From: Opitutaceae bacterium
GTDB lineage: Bacteria; Verrucomicrobiota; Verrucomicrobiia; Opitutales; Opitutaceae
Reading direction: 5' to 3'
Assembly: GCA_028284235.1 (NCBI GenBank)
Contig: JANQSC010000044.1
Location: 1 to 64,000 of the forward strand
Length of the DNA: 64,000 nt
How positions within the stretch are numbered: the first letter of the stretch is position 1; every line of letters begins with the position of its first letter. The notes under the pieces are model-generated. The model did no database searches. It was not told where the DNA came from and was given only the letters and a program-made list of their open reading frames with translations. Below are positions 8,101 to 16,902 of the stretch, piece after piece. The position numbers and the translations under genes are program-made.

Positions 8101-11043
8101 ATACCATTGAAATTCGATTGGCTCGAATTGAATGTTCATCCAATAGTCGAATCCAAAGTCTTCGCCTAATTGTACGACGTGCGTGGTTGGATCTCGCTGG
8201 CTTAGTATCGTGTCTGGCGAGAGGTCTTTGTCTATCGCATTGACATAGATGCCATTGCTAAAGTCGCGCTCTCCGTATTGGTTTTGAATCTCCAGGCTAT
8301 AGAGTCCTCGATGCGCTAATCGCATCGGGTCAAATCGCAGAACCGGTCCCGTTTGCCCCGGCAACTCGATACCGTCTTTCATCCATTTGTATTCGATTGT
8401 CGGACTTCCCACGTGTTCAAGGGAAATTTCGAGGGGCTCTCCGACCGTCCCGAGGATATTCTTGCTTCTTTCGATTAAGCGAGCGGGTGTTTGATTTTCG
8501 TCGACGAACAAGTTGCCCGGTCGGCTTGTGTCTGCGCCGAAGCTATTGCTCACTTCCAAGTGGTAGGCGCCTTCATCGCCCTTCGATGCGTTTCTGATCG
8601 AGAGACGTCGTTCGTCGCTCGTCTGTAGCGACGTCCCATCCCGATGCCAATCGAAATTCAGATCATCTCCAAAGACGCCCGTATTGAAACGCGCGGTGTC
8701 GAAGGGCTTAGCCGTAAGGTCTCGCGGATGGGCGTATATAATAGGAGGGATTTGACCGATTGGGAAAACGCTGAGGTAGTCTATTTCTAATTGGATCTCT
8801 TCGTTTGGATCTTCGTTACCGCTATGTAGTGACCAAGTGGCGACGTAGTCTCGATCTTCTTCTAACAGGGTTCGCACGACTCGCCATTCGTTGCGGCCGA
8901 CGAATGAGCTTTCTCTTCTTCCATCGATCGAAAAGACAGGTCGGCTAGGGTAGTTTTCGCCTCCGACGATCCGCCAGAGAAATACGACTTCTCCGGGTCC
9001 TTGAACAATGGTTGTCAGAGTGGTCGAATTGTGGCGAGCCGGGTATTTTCCAGCGATATGGTCACCATCGCGGCTGTCGGGATCGGATTTAAACGTCCAC
9101 TGCGAATCGTCAAGCGTGTATACTATGCTCTCTGGGGGAGAATCGAGCCCTTCAACGAGATCTGGGTTGGAGCTCAGGACGTTGAGGTCGAATTGTACGG
9201 ACGTTTCGCCATCGGAATTTGTCGCGACAAATGTGTATTTCCCTTGGTCTGACTCTGAAAGCGATTCGATGACGAGGGTGGTCTCGGTTTCGCCGGGCAT
9301 TTCAATCCCTTGAAAAAGCCATTTAAATGTAACGGGTGAATCGCTTGCGACCGTTACTTCGATAGAGACACTTTCGCCATGCAATTTGTAGATAGTGGTG
9401 GGTGTTTGCGATTCTATGGTCGGCGGGTAGGGCACGTTTTGCATTTCCAAGCTTCTGAGCAGATTGACCGTGCCGTTTGCTTTCGATATGCCGGATGAGT
9501 GGGCGTTCTCTTTGGATGACCGCGCCAATCGATCTACTTGCGTTTGAAGATCGTCATCGGGTCTTAGGGCGATGTTTAGCGCGAGTATTCCGGATACGAA
9601 TGGCGCTGCCATGGACGTGCCACTCTGGAGCGAATAGGCGCTTCGGTTTTCGTGCCAAGTGGATAGTATGTCGTCCCCGGGAGCGGCGACATCGACATTA
9701 GCGATTCCGTAATTGGAAAATGGTGACTTCTCCCCGTTTTCACTAATGCTCGCTACGGAGATTACATTGGGAAGAGAGCTTGCAGCTGGATAAAACGGAA
9801 TGTCGTCGATATTTATATTCTCGTTGCCCGCGGCTGCGACAATGAACACGCCAGCTACATAGGCGCGTTGCATAGCGGCTTGTAGCGAGGGTGAGAATTC
9901 GGAGGAGCCCCAACTCGCGTTTATTATTTGGGCGCCGTTGGCTATAGAATAGTCAATCGCCCGGATTGCGTCTTCCAAGGTGCCCCTTCCTGAGGCATTC
10001 AAGAATTTCACGGACATCAGGTTCACGTTCCACGCGACGCCTGTGACCCCGAGGCTGTTGTTTCCAACGGCTCCCGCTATCCCTGCGACGTGCGTTCCGT
10101 GACCGTAGTCGTCCGTCGCGGAGTTGCCTGATTCTATAAAATTGACTCCAAATAGGTCGTCTACAAATCCGTTTTGGTCATCGTCTAAGTTGTTTCCAGC
10201 GACTTCATCGGAATTCTCCCATAGGTTGTCGATTAAATCTTCGTGCGTATCCAGGATTCCAGAGTCGGTGATTGCGATCGTGACGTTGGGAGCCTCGCTC
10301 AAAATCTCCCATCCTTCAGGCGCGTCGATGTCGTTGTCCAATTCGTTTTGGAGGCCCCAGAGACGATTGTTCGCGAAATTAGGATCGTCTGGGTTTTTAA
10401 CGGCTGCATAGTAAATCCGGTTTGGCTCCACCGTCAGTCCAATCGATTCGCCAATTGAATCGGAAAGCAGCGACATACCGTTGGCAATGGTGTCGAGGTC
10501 GAAGTTGGCGTTCTCAAGGACAATCAGTAGTTGGTTTCTAGATACGAGTTTCACCTTCCAGGCCGTATTTTCGAGAACTGCTTCAATGCGGGTGGCGTCT
10601 AACTTGGTATTTGATGAAACAACGAGTTGGTTCGCTACGGCTGCCTTCGTAGCCGCGACGAGGACTTCCCCTGTCGCGGGGTCGGTCACGAGTTGCTCTT
10701 CCAACAGAATGGGAGAATCGAAATCGGCCGCGCGGACCACTCGGTTCCGCACCCGATGGAAGGGGTTGTTTTCGATCGGCAAAATCTCGGAGACGAGAGT
10801 GACCGAGTCGCTCCAATCGCGAGGGTTCGCTATCGCGGGCGCGCTTGGAACGTGATTGTCGGCTTTGGCGGGAGAGAAGCTCTCGCTAGTTTGGTTTGGT
10901 TCGTGCTGGACAGGGGGCAGCGAATCGTTCGTCTGAAGTTGCTTCGATTCCGGAGTATGAACAGCATGCCAAATTGCCAGGTAGCCGCAGGCGCATAGGA
11001 CAATGACTGCAAGGCAATAGAACGTTCGGGGTTTCACATACAC
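5158..11043 (-). CDS. Giant secreted subtilisin-like protease with Ig-like repeats
   Basis: A 1961-residue S8 serine protease. A hydrophobic N-terminus (residues 8-27, with LCAC as a possible lipobox) is followed by a propeptide-like region. The S8 domain (about 225-540) has the triad Asp260 (ITDSGI), His315 (GHGTHVAG) and Ser477 (SGTSMAAP), plus the oxyanion Asn407 (AAAGN). Repeated immunoglobulin-like modules follow, recognisable by recurrent phrases such as YKWMKDG, FQWYHNG, YQWYRNG, YQWRKEG and DQGKYT/DLGSYD, alternating with beta-sandwich segments. Near the C-terminus DTDGDGIANFLEHLFNLDP is a calcium-loop/linker typical of secreted verrucomicrobial proteins. Start is GTG 11043 (GTG 11037 possible). 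Base composition looks more AT-rich than its neighbours. It is probably a cell-surface or secreted adhesive protease; its target is unknown. Confidence 0.92.
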   Translation of the reverse strand: MYVKPRTFYCLAVIVLCACGYLAIWHAVHTPESKQLQTNDSLPPVQHEPNQTSESFSPAKADNHVPSAPAIANPRDWSDSVTLVSEILPIENNPFHRVRNRVVRAADFDSPILLEEQLVTDPATGEVLVAATKAAVANQLVVSSNTKLDATRIEAVLENTAWKVKLVSRNQLLIVLENANFDLDTIANGMSLLSDSIGESIGLTVEPNRIYYAAVKNPDDPNFANNRLWGLQNELDNDIDAPEGWEILSEAPNVTIAITDSGILDTHEDLIDNLWENSDEVAGNNLDDDQNGFVDDLFGVNFIESGNSATDDYGHGTHVAGIAGAVGNNSLGVTGVAWNVNLMSVKFLNASGRGTLEDAIRAIDYSIANGAQIINASWGSSEFSPSLQAAMQRAYVAGVFIVAAAGNENINIDDIPFYPAASSLPNVISVASISENGEKSPFSNYGIANVDVAAPGDDILSTWHENRSAYSLQSGTSMAAPFVSGILALNIALRPDDDLQTQVDRLARSSKENAHSSGISKANGTVNLLRSLEMQNVPYPPTIESQTPTTIYKLHGESVSIEVTVASDSPVTFKWLFQGIEMPGETETTLVIESLSESDQGKYTFVATNSDGETSVQFDLNVLSSNPDLVEGLDSPPESIVYTLDDSQWTFKSDPDSRDGDHIAGKYPARHNSTTLTTIVQGPGEVVFLWRIVGGENYPSRPVFSIDGRRESSFVGRNEWRVVRTLLEEDRDYVATWSLHSGNEDPNEEIQLEIDYLSVFPIGQIPPIIYAHPRDLTAKPFDTARFNTGVFGDDLNFDWHRDGTSLQTSDERRLSIRNASKGDEGAYHLEVSNSFGADTSRPGNLFVDENQTPARLIERSKNILGTVGEPLEISLEHVGSPTIEYKWMKDGIELPGQTGPVLRFDPMRLAHRGLYSLEIQNQYGERDFSNGIYVNAIDKDLSPDTILSQRDPTTHVVQLGEDFGFDYWMNIQFEPIEFQWYHNGVPVDGQQSRAFSKENAAYEDQGEYFLEIKNQRGSFRTSVFKVSIDFGTGEALDFPDPEWGGIGNERNGWIQTQREVTFDGEDALEFARQYPFREASYWDDGGFANNVGKFFTGPTNLSIYWNKLDETGYFEAYVGAFTNKTRPADLVSTWGKEEASDEWKKAVVHVPEGEHFVYWRFIGETPESVGWLDKLEVSDAPAFIDRIPESFAVGAANPTISLPAWGPGEISYQWYRNGASIDGSTDSTLVLDLDTLSENDVFNIVATSEHGQTDSGAFSVDSIANAMDIDGYTFTTGGDAPWEGIEDSASNFLTTRLAPSQSAWLETTITGPAVIHHRNSNLSATIDEESVPTIEWNTPNAPRGYFSTIPSGEHLVRLTSEGNPDSTASELRYIENLQISQAPYFWTEAPINPFRASVSNYYLTTAARFACAMPATIKWYKDDALVREYVSETLGYTAFFPDDNVPRDVSHAGVYYCVITDADGNVGRSKDFVIRAVDTYPFGQIIGSDLYEVCENDHAIRYDTEIKFEGDASAYSIFPAGIESGSIKICRTDYNQDNYPTTRLRVRISGFDNQTEVNVHQQSLELTTEWQTISIDEGVEVFGIAVNKSNESELTLWFDAFESIETLRIIGQPKNFATYIGGQAEFSVDAFSREPVSYQWRKEGVPIPGKTSPTLDIDAVSIADLGSYDVVLNSGGTTATSEPATLAIVEDLGAALEAPGLRVSTWGDALWTIDRAVSIDGSNSIRSGDLEPGQFSSLRIEFEYPGFYSVYRLYEEFGDAFQAWQIQSNTWSENVYSEVFTVSRDAATEDGGAKYLRLDRLSFSALSQQSYEQWIANNLFVSSSLNTDGTLFNETADTDGDGIANFLEHLFNLDPLNESEFPQIEFKTENGNVTGSMNYQLVASGEYSIVFETSQDLKTWYPTRPKTTQTLDESSRYFDIESSFELSSESNRALYIRWRVTRIGGDPLPFERSASTTERIP

Positions 11044-11215
11044 ACGTTGGAAGGCAAGTTGATTTGCTTGCGCCTGTCAAGTGGGGTGTCCCGGCTATTG
11101 AGTTTGCCCTGCGTAGACGAACAGACGACTCGTCTGCAAAAAGACCACGCTCGATCGCGGCTATACTGGGAGCGTCAAGTCTGCCAGGGCTCACGTACCA
11201 ACGCCAGGATCAATT

Positions 11216-12304
11216 CTATTCGAGGAAGAGCGATGCATCGAGTCCGGGGATGATCTTCAGGGCATTTTTGTAGTAGAGTTTCTTGAGGATCTCGTCGGGA
11301 AGGTCGAGGCCGTACATTCGCCAGAATGCGTGGTAGCGTTTGTAGTACGGGAAGTACTCGTCGTCCGACTCGAGGACGCGGAAGTAGGTCGGGAATTCTC
11401 CGGGGCGATAGGAGTCTTTGCCAAAGAGTACGCGGTCTTGGTGCTTCTCGAAAAAGCGGTTGGCCATGCGCGGCTGGCGTCCGAGTTCGGCGATAATGGC
11501 CGCAATGCCGACGTACATGTTGGGAATGTCGTCGAGGACTTCTCCGAGTCGCCCGAGATCGTTGGCCATCCAGCCCATGTGGGCCGCGATAAAGTTGGTA
11601 TTCGGGTGTTTGCGGAAGACGTCGTGTTGCTCGGCGATAATCTGTTCCCAGGGGGCGGGATCGTCGTCGTCGCGTTTACGCCGCGGGTGGGTTTTGAGCT
11701 CGAGCCAGCGCTCGTTTTGGTTGTCGTGCGGCTGCCAAAACGGCTTGGGATCGGCGGAGTGGATGATGACAGGGATGCCAAGCTCGCCGCACTTGGCCCA
11801 AACCGGATCGAGGCGCGGGTCGTTGACGGCGACGCGATTTCCGTCGGCGTCCCGATTGGTGAGTCCGAGGCTCTTGTAGACTTTCAGGCCTTTCGCTCCG
11901 TTTTTCACGTCTGTCTCGAGTTGGGCGACCGTTCGCTCGGCCCAGGGGCCGTCGTCGACTCCGTTGAAGTTGAGATTCGTGAAGAGGGCGAAGCGGTTTG
12001 GGTGATTTTTAGCAATGTTGCTAGCCATCGCTTTGAGTTGCGAGCCGCCGCGGCCGCTCAGGTTGACCATGATCCCCATATTCATCGCGTCCATTTCGAC
12101 GACCCGGTCGTCCAGATCGGAAGGGCTCATACGGTACTGGTGACTGTGGACGTCAATAAATGGGAATTTGGCGCGAACGATCGGGTTCTCGGGAACGACG
12201 AGTGTGGACGGCGGATCGTAGTCTTCCCAATCCAGATTCTGGGCGAAAACGCCGGGCGTCGCGGCAACTAGGGTGAGAGCGAACAGGATTGAGTTTCGGT
12301 CCAT
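11216..12304 (-). CDS. Amidohydrolase family 2 metal-dependent hydrolase, secreted
   Basis: TIM-barrel hydrolase of the Amidohydro_2 family. Signal peptide MDRNSILFALTLVAATPGVFA precedes the domain. Metal and catalytic residues visible are His53 and His55 (DVHSH), His182 (IIHSADP), His242 (AAHMGW) and Asp297 (FGKDSY). The frame extends upstream to 12556 but those 84 residues overlap the next gene, so ATG 12304 at the signal peptide is chosen. It starts 20 bases after the sulfatase stop, indicating an operon. Family members include decarboxylases and lactonases, so a role on a sugar-acid or aromatic breakdown product is possible but unproven. Confidence 0.88.
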   Translation of the reverse strand: MDRNSILFALTLVAATPGVFAQNLDWEDYDPPSTLVVPENPIVRAKFPFIDVHSHQYRMSPSDLDDRVVEMDAMNMGIMVNLSGRGGSQLKAMASNIAKNHPNRFALFTNLNFNGVDDGPWAERTVAQLETDVKNGAKGLKVYKSLGLTNRDADGNRVAVNDPRLDPVWAKCGELGIPVIIHSADPKPFWQPHDNQNERWLELKTHPRRKRDDDDPAPWEQIIAEQHDVFRKHPNTNFIAAHMGWMANDLGRLGEVLDDIPNMYVGIAAIIAELGRQPRMANRFFEKHQDRVLFGKDSYRPGEFPTYFRVLESDDEYFPYYKRYHAFWRMYGLDLPDEILKKLYYKNALKIIPGLDASLFLE

Positions 12305-12324
12305 GGAGCAGGGCAAACTGGGCG

Positions 12325-13731
12325 CTAATTCTCGAAATCTGGATTCAGTTCGGTCGGAATGACGGCCCGGGTTTCCTTTTGCCAACGTTTGAGTTCCGCG
12401 AGCAAGCTGTCCACTTTCTCGGGAAACGCGGCGGATAGCTCGTCTATTTCGCCAATGTCGTCGCGGACGTTGTACAGTTCGACCGAATCGCTCTCGAAGT
12501 ACTGGATGAGTTTCCAGTCGCCTTTGCGAATCACGCTGCTCGGGGTGGCCCGCCAATACATTTTTTCAGTGCCGTGAATCGGCACGACCAAATTGTATCC
12601 ATTTCCTTGTAGATAGAGCGGGTAGTGCCAGAAAATGGCGCGGTCTTGCAGCGCGTCTTGACCTTTGAGAAGCGGCAGGAACGAGCGGCCGTCCACGTCC
12701 TGCCAGCGCGGTAATGGAGCGCCGGCTACGTCGGCGAATGTGGGAAGGAAGTCCACGCCGGTGATCGGCGTGTGGCAGACGGTTCCCGATTCGACGACAT
12801 CGGGCCAAACCGCAAAGGTAGGGACGCGGATTCCGCCTTCGTAGAACGCGCCTTTGGCCCCGCGAAGCGGATGGTTAGGAGTCGCGCCGGCGTGACCGCC
12901 GTTGTCGGAGCTGAAGACGAAAAGAGTGTTGTCGGCGATCTCGAGGGATTTCAAGGCGTCGTAGAGTCGTCCGACGTTGTGGTCGACGGCTTCGATCATG
13001 GCGGCGTAGGTGGCGCGCCATTCGCGGTCCCAGTCGCCGTTTTTCAATTTCCGCTCGTATTTGGCCACGCGATCTTCGCGCGCCTTGTAGGGCGTGTGGA
13101 CGTCCCAGTAGGCGAGGTAGAGGAAAAAGGGCTGCTCCGCCGCAGTTTGCTTTTCGATGAAGGCGATCGACGCGTCCGTCAATGTATCGCTGGAATTAGG
13201 GTCGTTGTAGAATTTCGGGCCGAGGCCCGCTCCAAGTCCATTCCCGTCGTTGATGTCGAATCCATGGCTGTGGGGCCCCAGATGCCACTTTCCAAAATGG
13301 GCGGAGGTGTATCCAGAAAGTTGTAGCACTTCGGGGATAGTGACGAAGGCCGGATCGAGAATTTCCTTGGAGGGCATCGTCTCGTCGCCTTTCTTGTCGT
13401 CCCGGCGCGGCACGAGGAACTTCATGTATTTGTTTTCCCCTTTGGCTCTCGAGCCGGGAGTCCACATCTGGGTCCGAGTGATGTAGGTGCCCGTCATGAG
13501 GATGGCTCGCGACGGCATGCAATTGGAGGCGCCCGGGTAGGCGTCGGAGAATCGCATGCCGAGGTCGCTGATGGAGTCGATATTGGGCGTTTCGTAGAAC
13601 TTGGCGCCGTTGTAGCCGACGTCGGCCCAACCGAGGTCGTCAGCGAGGACGAAGACGATATTCGGTCGGTTTGCGTGGATTTGGGGCAAAAGGGCGAATG
13701 CGAGGATGGGTAGAATACGAGAGGGGTTCAT
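12325..13731 (-). CDS. Sulfatase, periplasmic
   Basis: Formylglycine sulfatase of 468 residues. The signal peptide runs MNPSRILPILAFALLPQIHA, then RPNIVFVLADDLGW gives the first metal ligands. The active-site motif CMPSR begins at Cys71. HFGKWHLG, SSDNGGH and the C-terminal RKGDWKLI segment complete the family pattern. The open frame starts at 13833, but the signal peptide fixes ATG 13731. It is first in a probable two-gene unit with the amidohydrolase. The pairing suggests desulfation followed by hydrolysis of a released product, by inference. Confidence 0.93.
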   Translation of the reverse strand: MNPSRILPILAFALLPQIHANRPNIVFVLADDLGWADVGYNGAKFYETPNIDSISDLGMRFSDAYPGASNCMPSRAILMTGTYITRTQMWTPGSRAKGENKYMKFLVPRRDDKKGDETMPSKEILDPAFVTIPEVLQLSGYTSAHFGKWHLGPHSHGFDINDGNGLGAGLGPKFYNDPNSSDTLTDASIAFIEKQTAAEQPFFLYLAYWDVHTPYKAREDRVAKYERKLKNGDWDREWRATYAAMIEAVDHNVGRLYDALKSLEIADNTLFVFSSDNGGHAGATPNHPLRGAKGAFYEGGIRVPTFAVWPDVVESGTVCHTPITGVDFLPTFADVAGAPLPRWQDVDGRSFLPLLKGQDALQDRAIFWHYPLYLQGNGYNLVVPIHGTEKMYWRATPSSVIRKGDWKLIQYFESDSVELYNVRDDIGEIDELSAAFPEKVDSLLAELKRWQKETRAVIPTELNPDFEN

Positions 13732-13795
13732 CGAGGCGATTGTTAGGCGCCCCAACGAGGGAATCGAGTTTAATCGACAAGAGTTGGCGTTCGAG

Positions 13796-14290
13796 TCAAC
13801 CGGGAGTGATTGCCACCACGATTCCATCTTCAACGGTCGCGTTGGCGCGTTCGGCGATGTAGTCGAGGGTGACCGCGTACGACTTCCCGTCGCGCATGAC
13901 CACTCGAAATGGGAGACCGACGCTCTGGGCCCGGGTAGCCGCTTCCTCCTCGGAGTATCCGAGCAACGAAAGATGATTGGTGTCGATTACGCCTTCGACG
14001 ATTCGCTGGGACTGCCCTTCGATCGAGACGGCGATTACGCGGTTGCCTTCGACGTGGGCGTTGATCCGCCCGGGTCGGTAGTCCTTCGTGCGCGGAAGCG
14101 GTTTCCCGTCTTTCTGCACGACGCGGAACGGGGTGGACTGGGTCGCCGCTTTCGCCTTGGCTTTTTCAACCGTCAATCCGAACCACTCGAACGAATGTCT
14201 CTCCGCGGCGCGGCTGATTGGGTCGGTATTGATTACGACAGCGGCGGAGGCTGAAACGGTTGCGAGGGCGAGGAAAAGGGCGAGCTTCAT
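13796..14290 (-). CDS. Tandem I78-like protease inhibitor, secreted
   Basis: A 164-residue protein with signal MKLALFLALATVSASA. Two copies of an about 50-residue module follow, each with a short helix (GLTVEKAKAKA; GYSEEEAATRA) and the pattern PFRVV-x-x-DGK-x-x-x-x-TxDY-x-x-x-R-x-NA-x-VE (about 73-110 and 128-162). This matches the I78 family of small serine-protease inhibitors, which typically have one module. The longer frame to 14386 adds 32 residues before the signal and is rejected. It lies just upstream of the sulfatase-amidohydrolase pair and might be co-transcribed with it (gap 64 bases). It could protect periplasmic enzymes from proteases such as the large subtilisin nearby. Confidence 0.8.
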   Translation of the reverse strand: MKLALFLALATVSASAAVVINTDPISRAAERHSFEWFGLTVEKAKAKAATQSTPFRVVQKDGKPLPRTKDYRPGRINAHVEGNRVIAVSIEGQSQRIVEGVIDTNHLSLLGYSEEEAATRAQSVGLPFRVVMRDGKSYAVTLDYIAERANATVEDGIVVAITPG

Positions 14291-14486
14291 CGTTTTTTGG
14301 ATCGGTTTTGAACGGGAAAGTTCCGCGCCGTGGGACGCTCGTTTGCGATCCTGCCATAAGCGTTTCGGGTTTCGATATTTACGCATTTAGCGATTGATTG
14401 CCGCGCAAATTGGTGACTGGATTGTGACCTTGAACGACGCTTCCGGAGTGTGATTGCTCGAGGCGTCACCCACGAAAATACCCCCT

Positions 14487-16202
14487 ATGAATATTCAAGG
14501 AAAAGGAACGGAGCAGAACACTTACGACGCGATCGTAATCGGTTCTGGAATTAGCGGCGGCTGGGCGGCCAAAGAGCTCAGCGAGAAAGGGCTCAAGACG
14601 CTCGTCCTCGAACGCGGCCGGGATGTGAAGCACGGCGAGTACCCGACGGCCCACATGGAGCCCTGGGAGTTCGAGGGCCGCAACAAGATCACCCAAAAAG
14701 ACCTGTCCCGCCAGTTGAAGCAAAACCGCACGGGTTACACCACCCATCCGGCGTCGCGTCACTGGTTTGTCGACGATGTCGACAACCCGTATTCCGAGGA
14801 CCAGCCCTTCGACTGGATGCGCGGCTATCACGTGGGTGGTCGTTCGCTGCTATGGGGACGGCAGTCGTACCGATTCAGCGATTTGGACTTCGAGGCGAAC
14901 GTCAAAGACGGGATGTCCATCGACTGGCCGATTCGATACAAGGACATCGCCTCTTGGTACGATTACGTGGAGCGTTTCGCTGGAATCAGCGGCGAGAAGG
15001 AAGGGCTTTCGCAATTGCCTGACGGGGAATTCCTCCCGCCGATGGAAATGAACTGCGTCGAGGAGCATGTGCGCAAGCGGATCACCGAGAATTTCTCCGA
15101 CCGCATCATGACTATTGGTCGCGCCGCCAACCTCACCGTTCCGCACAACGGGCGCGGCAATTGCCAGTATCGGAACCGTTGTATCCGTGGTTGCCCCTAC
15201 GGCGCTTACTTCAGTAGCAACGCGTCGACATTGCCGGCTGGATACGCGTCCGGCAATCTGACGCTTCGGCCCTTCTCGATCGTCAATCAGATCATCTACG
15301 ACAACGAGAAAGGCAAAGCGACCGGCGTGCGCATCATCGATGCGGAAACCAACGAAGTGATCGAGTACTACGCGAAAGTGATTTTCAGTTGCGCCTCGGC
15401 AGTCGCCTCGACCTTCATTTTGTTGAACTCGAAGTCCGATCGCTTTCCGAACGGATTTGGAAACGACAGCGGCGAATTGGGCCACAACTTGATGGACCAT
15501 CACTTCAAGGTCGGCGCGTCGGGCCGCGTCGACGGGTACGACGATAAGTACTACAAGGGACGTCGCCCGAACGGCATCTACGTGCCGCGTTTCCGCAATG
15601 TCGACAAAGCGTCCACTCAGAAAGACTACCTACGCGGCTTCGGCTACCAAGGCCGGGCCAGCCGAGAAGACTGGTCGCGCGGCGTGGCCGAGCTCGCTCG
15701 TTTTGGCAGCGGCCTCAAAGCCGACCTGCTCGAGCCGGGGCCTTGGCGATTCGGCATCGGCTCCTGGGGGGAATGCCTGCCGTACCATGAGAACCGAATG
15801 TACCTCAGCGACAAGGTGCGCGACAAGTGGGGCCAGCCCACGGTGACTTTCGACGCGGGCTGGAAGGAGAACGAGTACAACATGCGCAAGGACATGAAAC
15901 AGTCCGCCGTCGATATACTCGAAGCGTCCGGTGCCAAGGACATCCGCCCCTTCGACACGCCGGAAAAAAGCGCTCCCGGAAATTGTATCCACGAAATGGG
16001 AACAGCGCGCATGGGTCGCGATCCCAAAAGCTCAGTGCTTAACAAGTGGAACCAAGTGCACGCGTCGCCAAATGTATTCGTCACCGATGGAGCGTGCATG
16101 ACCTCCGCGGCGTGCGTGAATCCATCCCTCACCTACATGGCCCTCACCGCTCGCGCGGCTAACCATGCGGTGGAAGAGCTTAGAAAGGGCAACCTCTCGT
16201 AG
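14487..16202 (+). CDS. GMC-family flavoprotein dehydrogenase, large subunit
   Basis: FAD-dependent oxidoreductase acting on sugar or alcohol hydroxyls. The Rossmann motif VIGSGISGG (residues 18-25) and LERG near 41 bind FAD. C-terminal HEMGTARMG and CVNPSLTYMALT contain the catalytic His and Asn of the GMC C-terminal domain. A Cys cluster (CQYRNRCIRGC) sits mid-protein, as in membrane-bound gluconate/2-keto dehydrogenase flavin subunits. ATG 14487 is used rather than TTG 14454 because the FAD fold begins about ten residues later. The next gene encodes the small subunit 15 bases downstream, so the protein, which lacks its own signal, is probably exported by Tat hitch-hiking. Confidence 0.92.
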   Translation: MNIQGKGTEQNTYDAIVIGSGISGGWAAKELSEKGLKTLVLERGRDVKHGEYPTAHMEPWEFEGRNKITQKDLSRQLKQNRTGYTTHPASRHWFVDDVDNPYSEDQPFDWMRGYHVGGRSLLWGRQSYRFSDLDFEANVKDGMSIDWPIRYKDIASWYDYVERFAGISGEKEGLSQLPDGEFLPPMEMNCVEEHVRKRITENFSDRIMTIGRAANLTVPHNGRGNCQYRNRCIRGCPYGAYFSSNASTLPAGYASGNLTLRPFSIVNQIIYDNEKGKATGVRIIDAETNEVIEYYAKVIFSCASAVASTFILLNSKSDRFPNGFGNDSGELGHNLMDHHFKVGASGRVDGYDDKYYKGRRPNGIYVPRFRNVDKASTQKDYLRGFGYQGRASREDWSRGVAELARFGSGLKADLLEPGPWRFGIGSWGECLPYHENRMYLSDKVRDKWGQPTVTFDAGWKENEYNMRKDMKQSAVDILEASGAKDIRPFDTPEKSAPGNCIHEMGTARMGRDPKSSVLNKWNQVHASPNVFVTDGACMTSAACVNPSLTYMALTARAANHAVEELRKGNLS

Positions 16203-16217
16203 GAAAGGAGACAAACG

Positions 16218-16805
16218 ATGAGTACGAATGCAGAAGAGAATTTCAATATGAACCGTCGTGACGCAATCAAGCGAGCCGGACTCGTTCTAGGAGCGGCGAT
16301 TTCCGCGTCGACCCTTTCAGGCGTCGCCTACGCCCAGTCGAATCGAACGGGTGTCAGTTGGAAGCCGGTCAATCTGAGCCGGGCCCGAGCTCTCACGGCA
16401 AGCGCGATCGCGGATCGCATTCTACCGAAAACGGATACGCCGGGTGCTTTGGATGTAGGTGTACCTGAATTTATCGATACAATGTATGGCGCGTATATGA
16501 CGAAGGAGGAAAAGGCGAACTTCACCAAAGGTCTGAATGCGATCAATCGCGCCGCTCGCAGAGAGAAGAAGCAAACGTTCGCGAACCTCGAGGGCGACGA
16601 CCAGGACGACTTGATTCGCGATTTGGCGACCAGTTCCGACCCAGAAAGGAAGAGCTTCTATCGAAAAGTCCGCGAGCTTACGATCGTTGGCTATTTCACA
16701 TCGAAAGAGGTGGGGATGAACGTGCTGAAGTACGACCCGATTCCTGGCATGTACAAAGGCTGCATTCCGATTTCGGAAGTAGGCGACACGGCTTGGGCGT
16801 ATTGA
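16218..16805 (+). CDS. Gluconate 2-dehydrogenase subunit 3-like, Tat-exported
   Basis: Small partner of the GMC dehydrogenase. The twin arginines (Arg13, Arg14 in MNRRDAIKRAG) and following hydrophobic stretch ending near AYAQS form a Tat signal. The rest matches the Gluconate_2-dh3 family: TASAIADRILPKTDTPGA near residue 60 and the C-terminal YFTSKEVGMNVLKYDPIPG. A strong ribosome site AAAGGAG (16204-16210) lies 7 bases before ATG 16218, supporting that start over Met11. The usual third, cytochrome c subunit is not adjacent. Confidence 0.9.
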   Translation: MSTNAEENFNMNRRDAIKRAGLVLGAAISASTLSGVAYAQSNRTGVSWKPVNLSRARALTASAIADRILPKTDTPGALDVGVPEFIDTMYGAYMTKEEKANFTKGLNAINRAARREKKQTFANLEGDDQDDLIRDLATSSDPERKSFYRKVRELTIVGYFTSKEVGMNVLKYDPIPGMYKGCIPISEVGDTAWAY

Positions 16806-16836
16806 GTTTTCGATCACGCGCAAGCGCGGATCGAAG

Positions 16837-16869
16837 ATCAGGTAGGGACGGACCGCCGGGCCGTCCGAC
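16837..16869. repeat. Family C palindrome, uninterrupted copy
   Basis: ATCAGGTAGGGACGGACCG is followed at once by CCGGGCCGTCCGAC. GGACGG (16846-16851) pairs with CCGTCC (16861-16866). A second copy at 43793-43863 has the same flanks with 39 bases inserted at the centre. It lies in the convergent gap between two genes and could act as a weak bidirectional hairpin. Confidence 0.65.
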
Positions 16870-16902
16870 TCATCCGTCAACTCTGCGCGTCCTGTGACGC
16901 CC

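Noticed and set aside
11330-12271. 313-residue plus-strand frame opposite the amidohydrolase
   Set aside because: The minus-strand gene has a signal peptide and metal-binding histidines; the plus frame has no motif.
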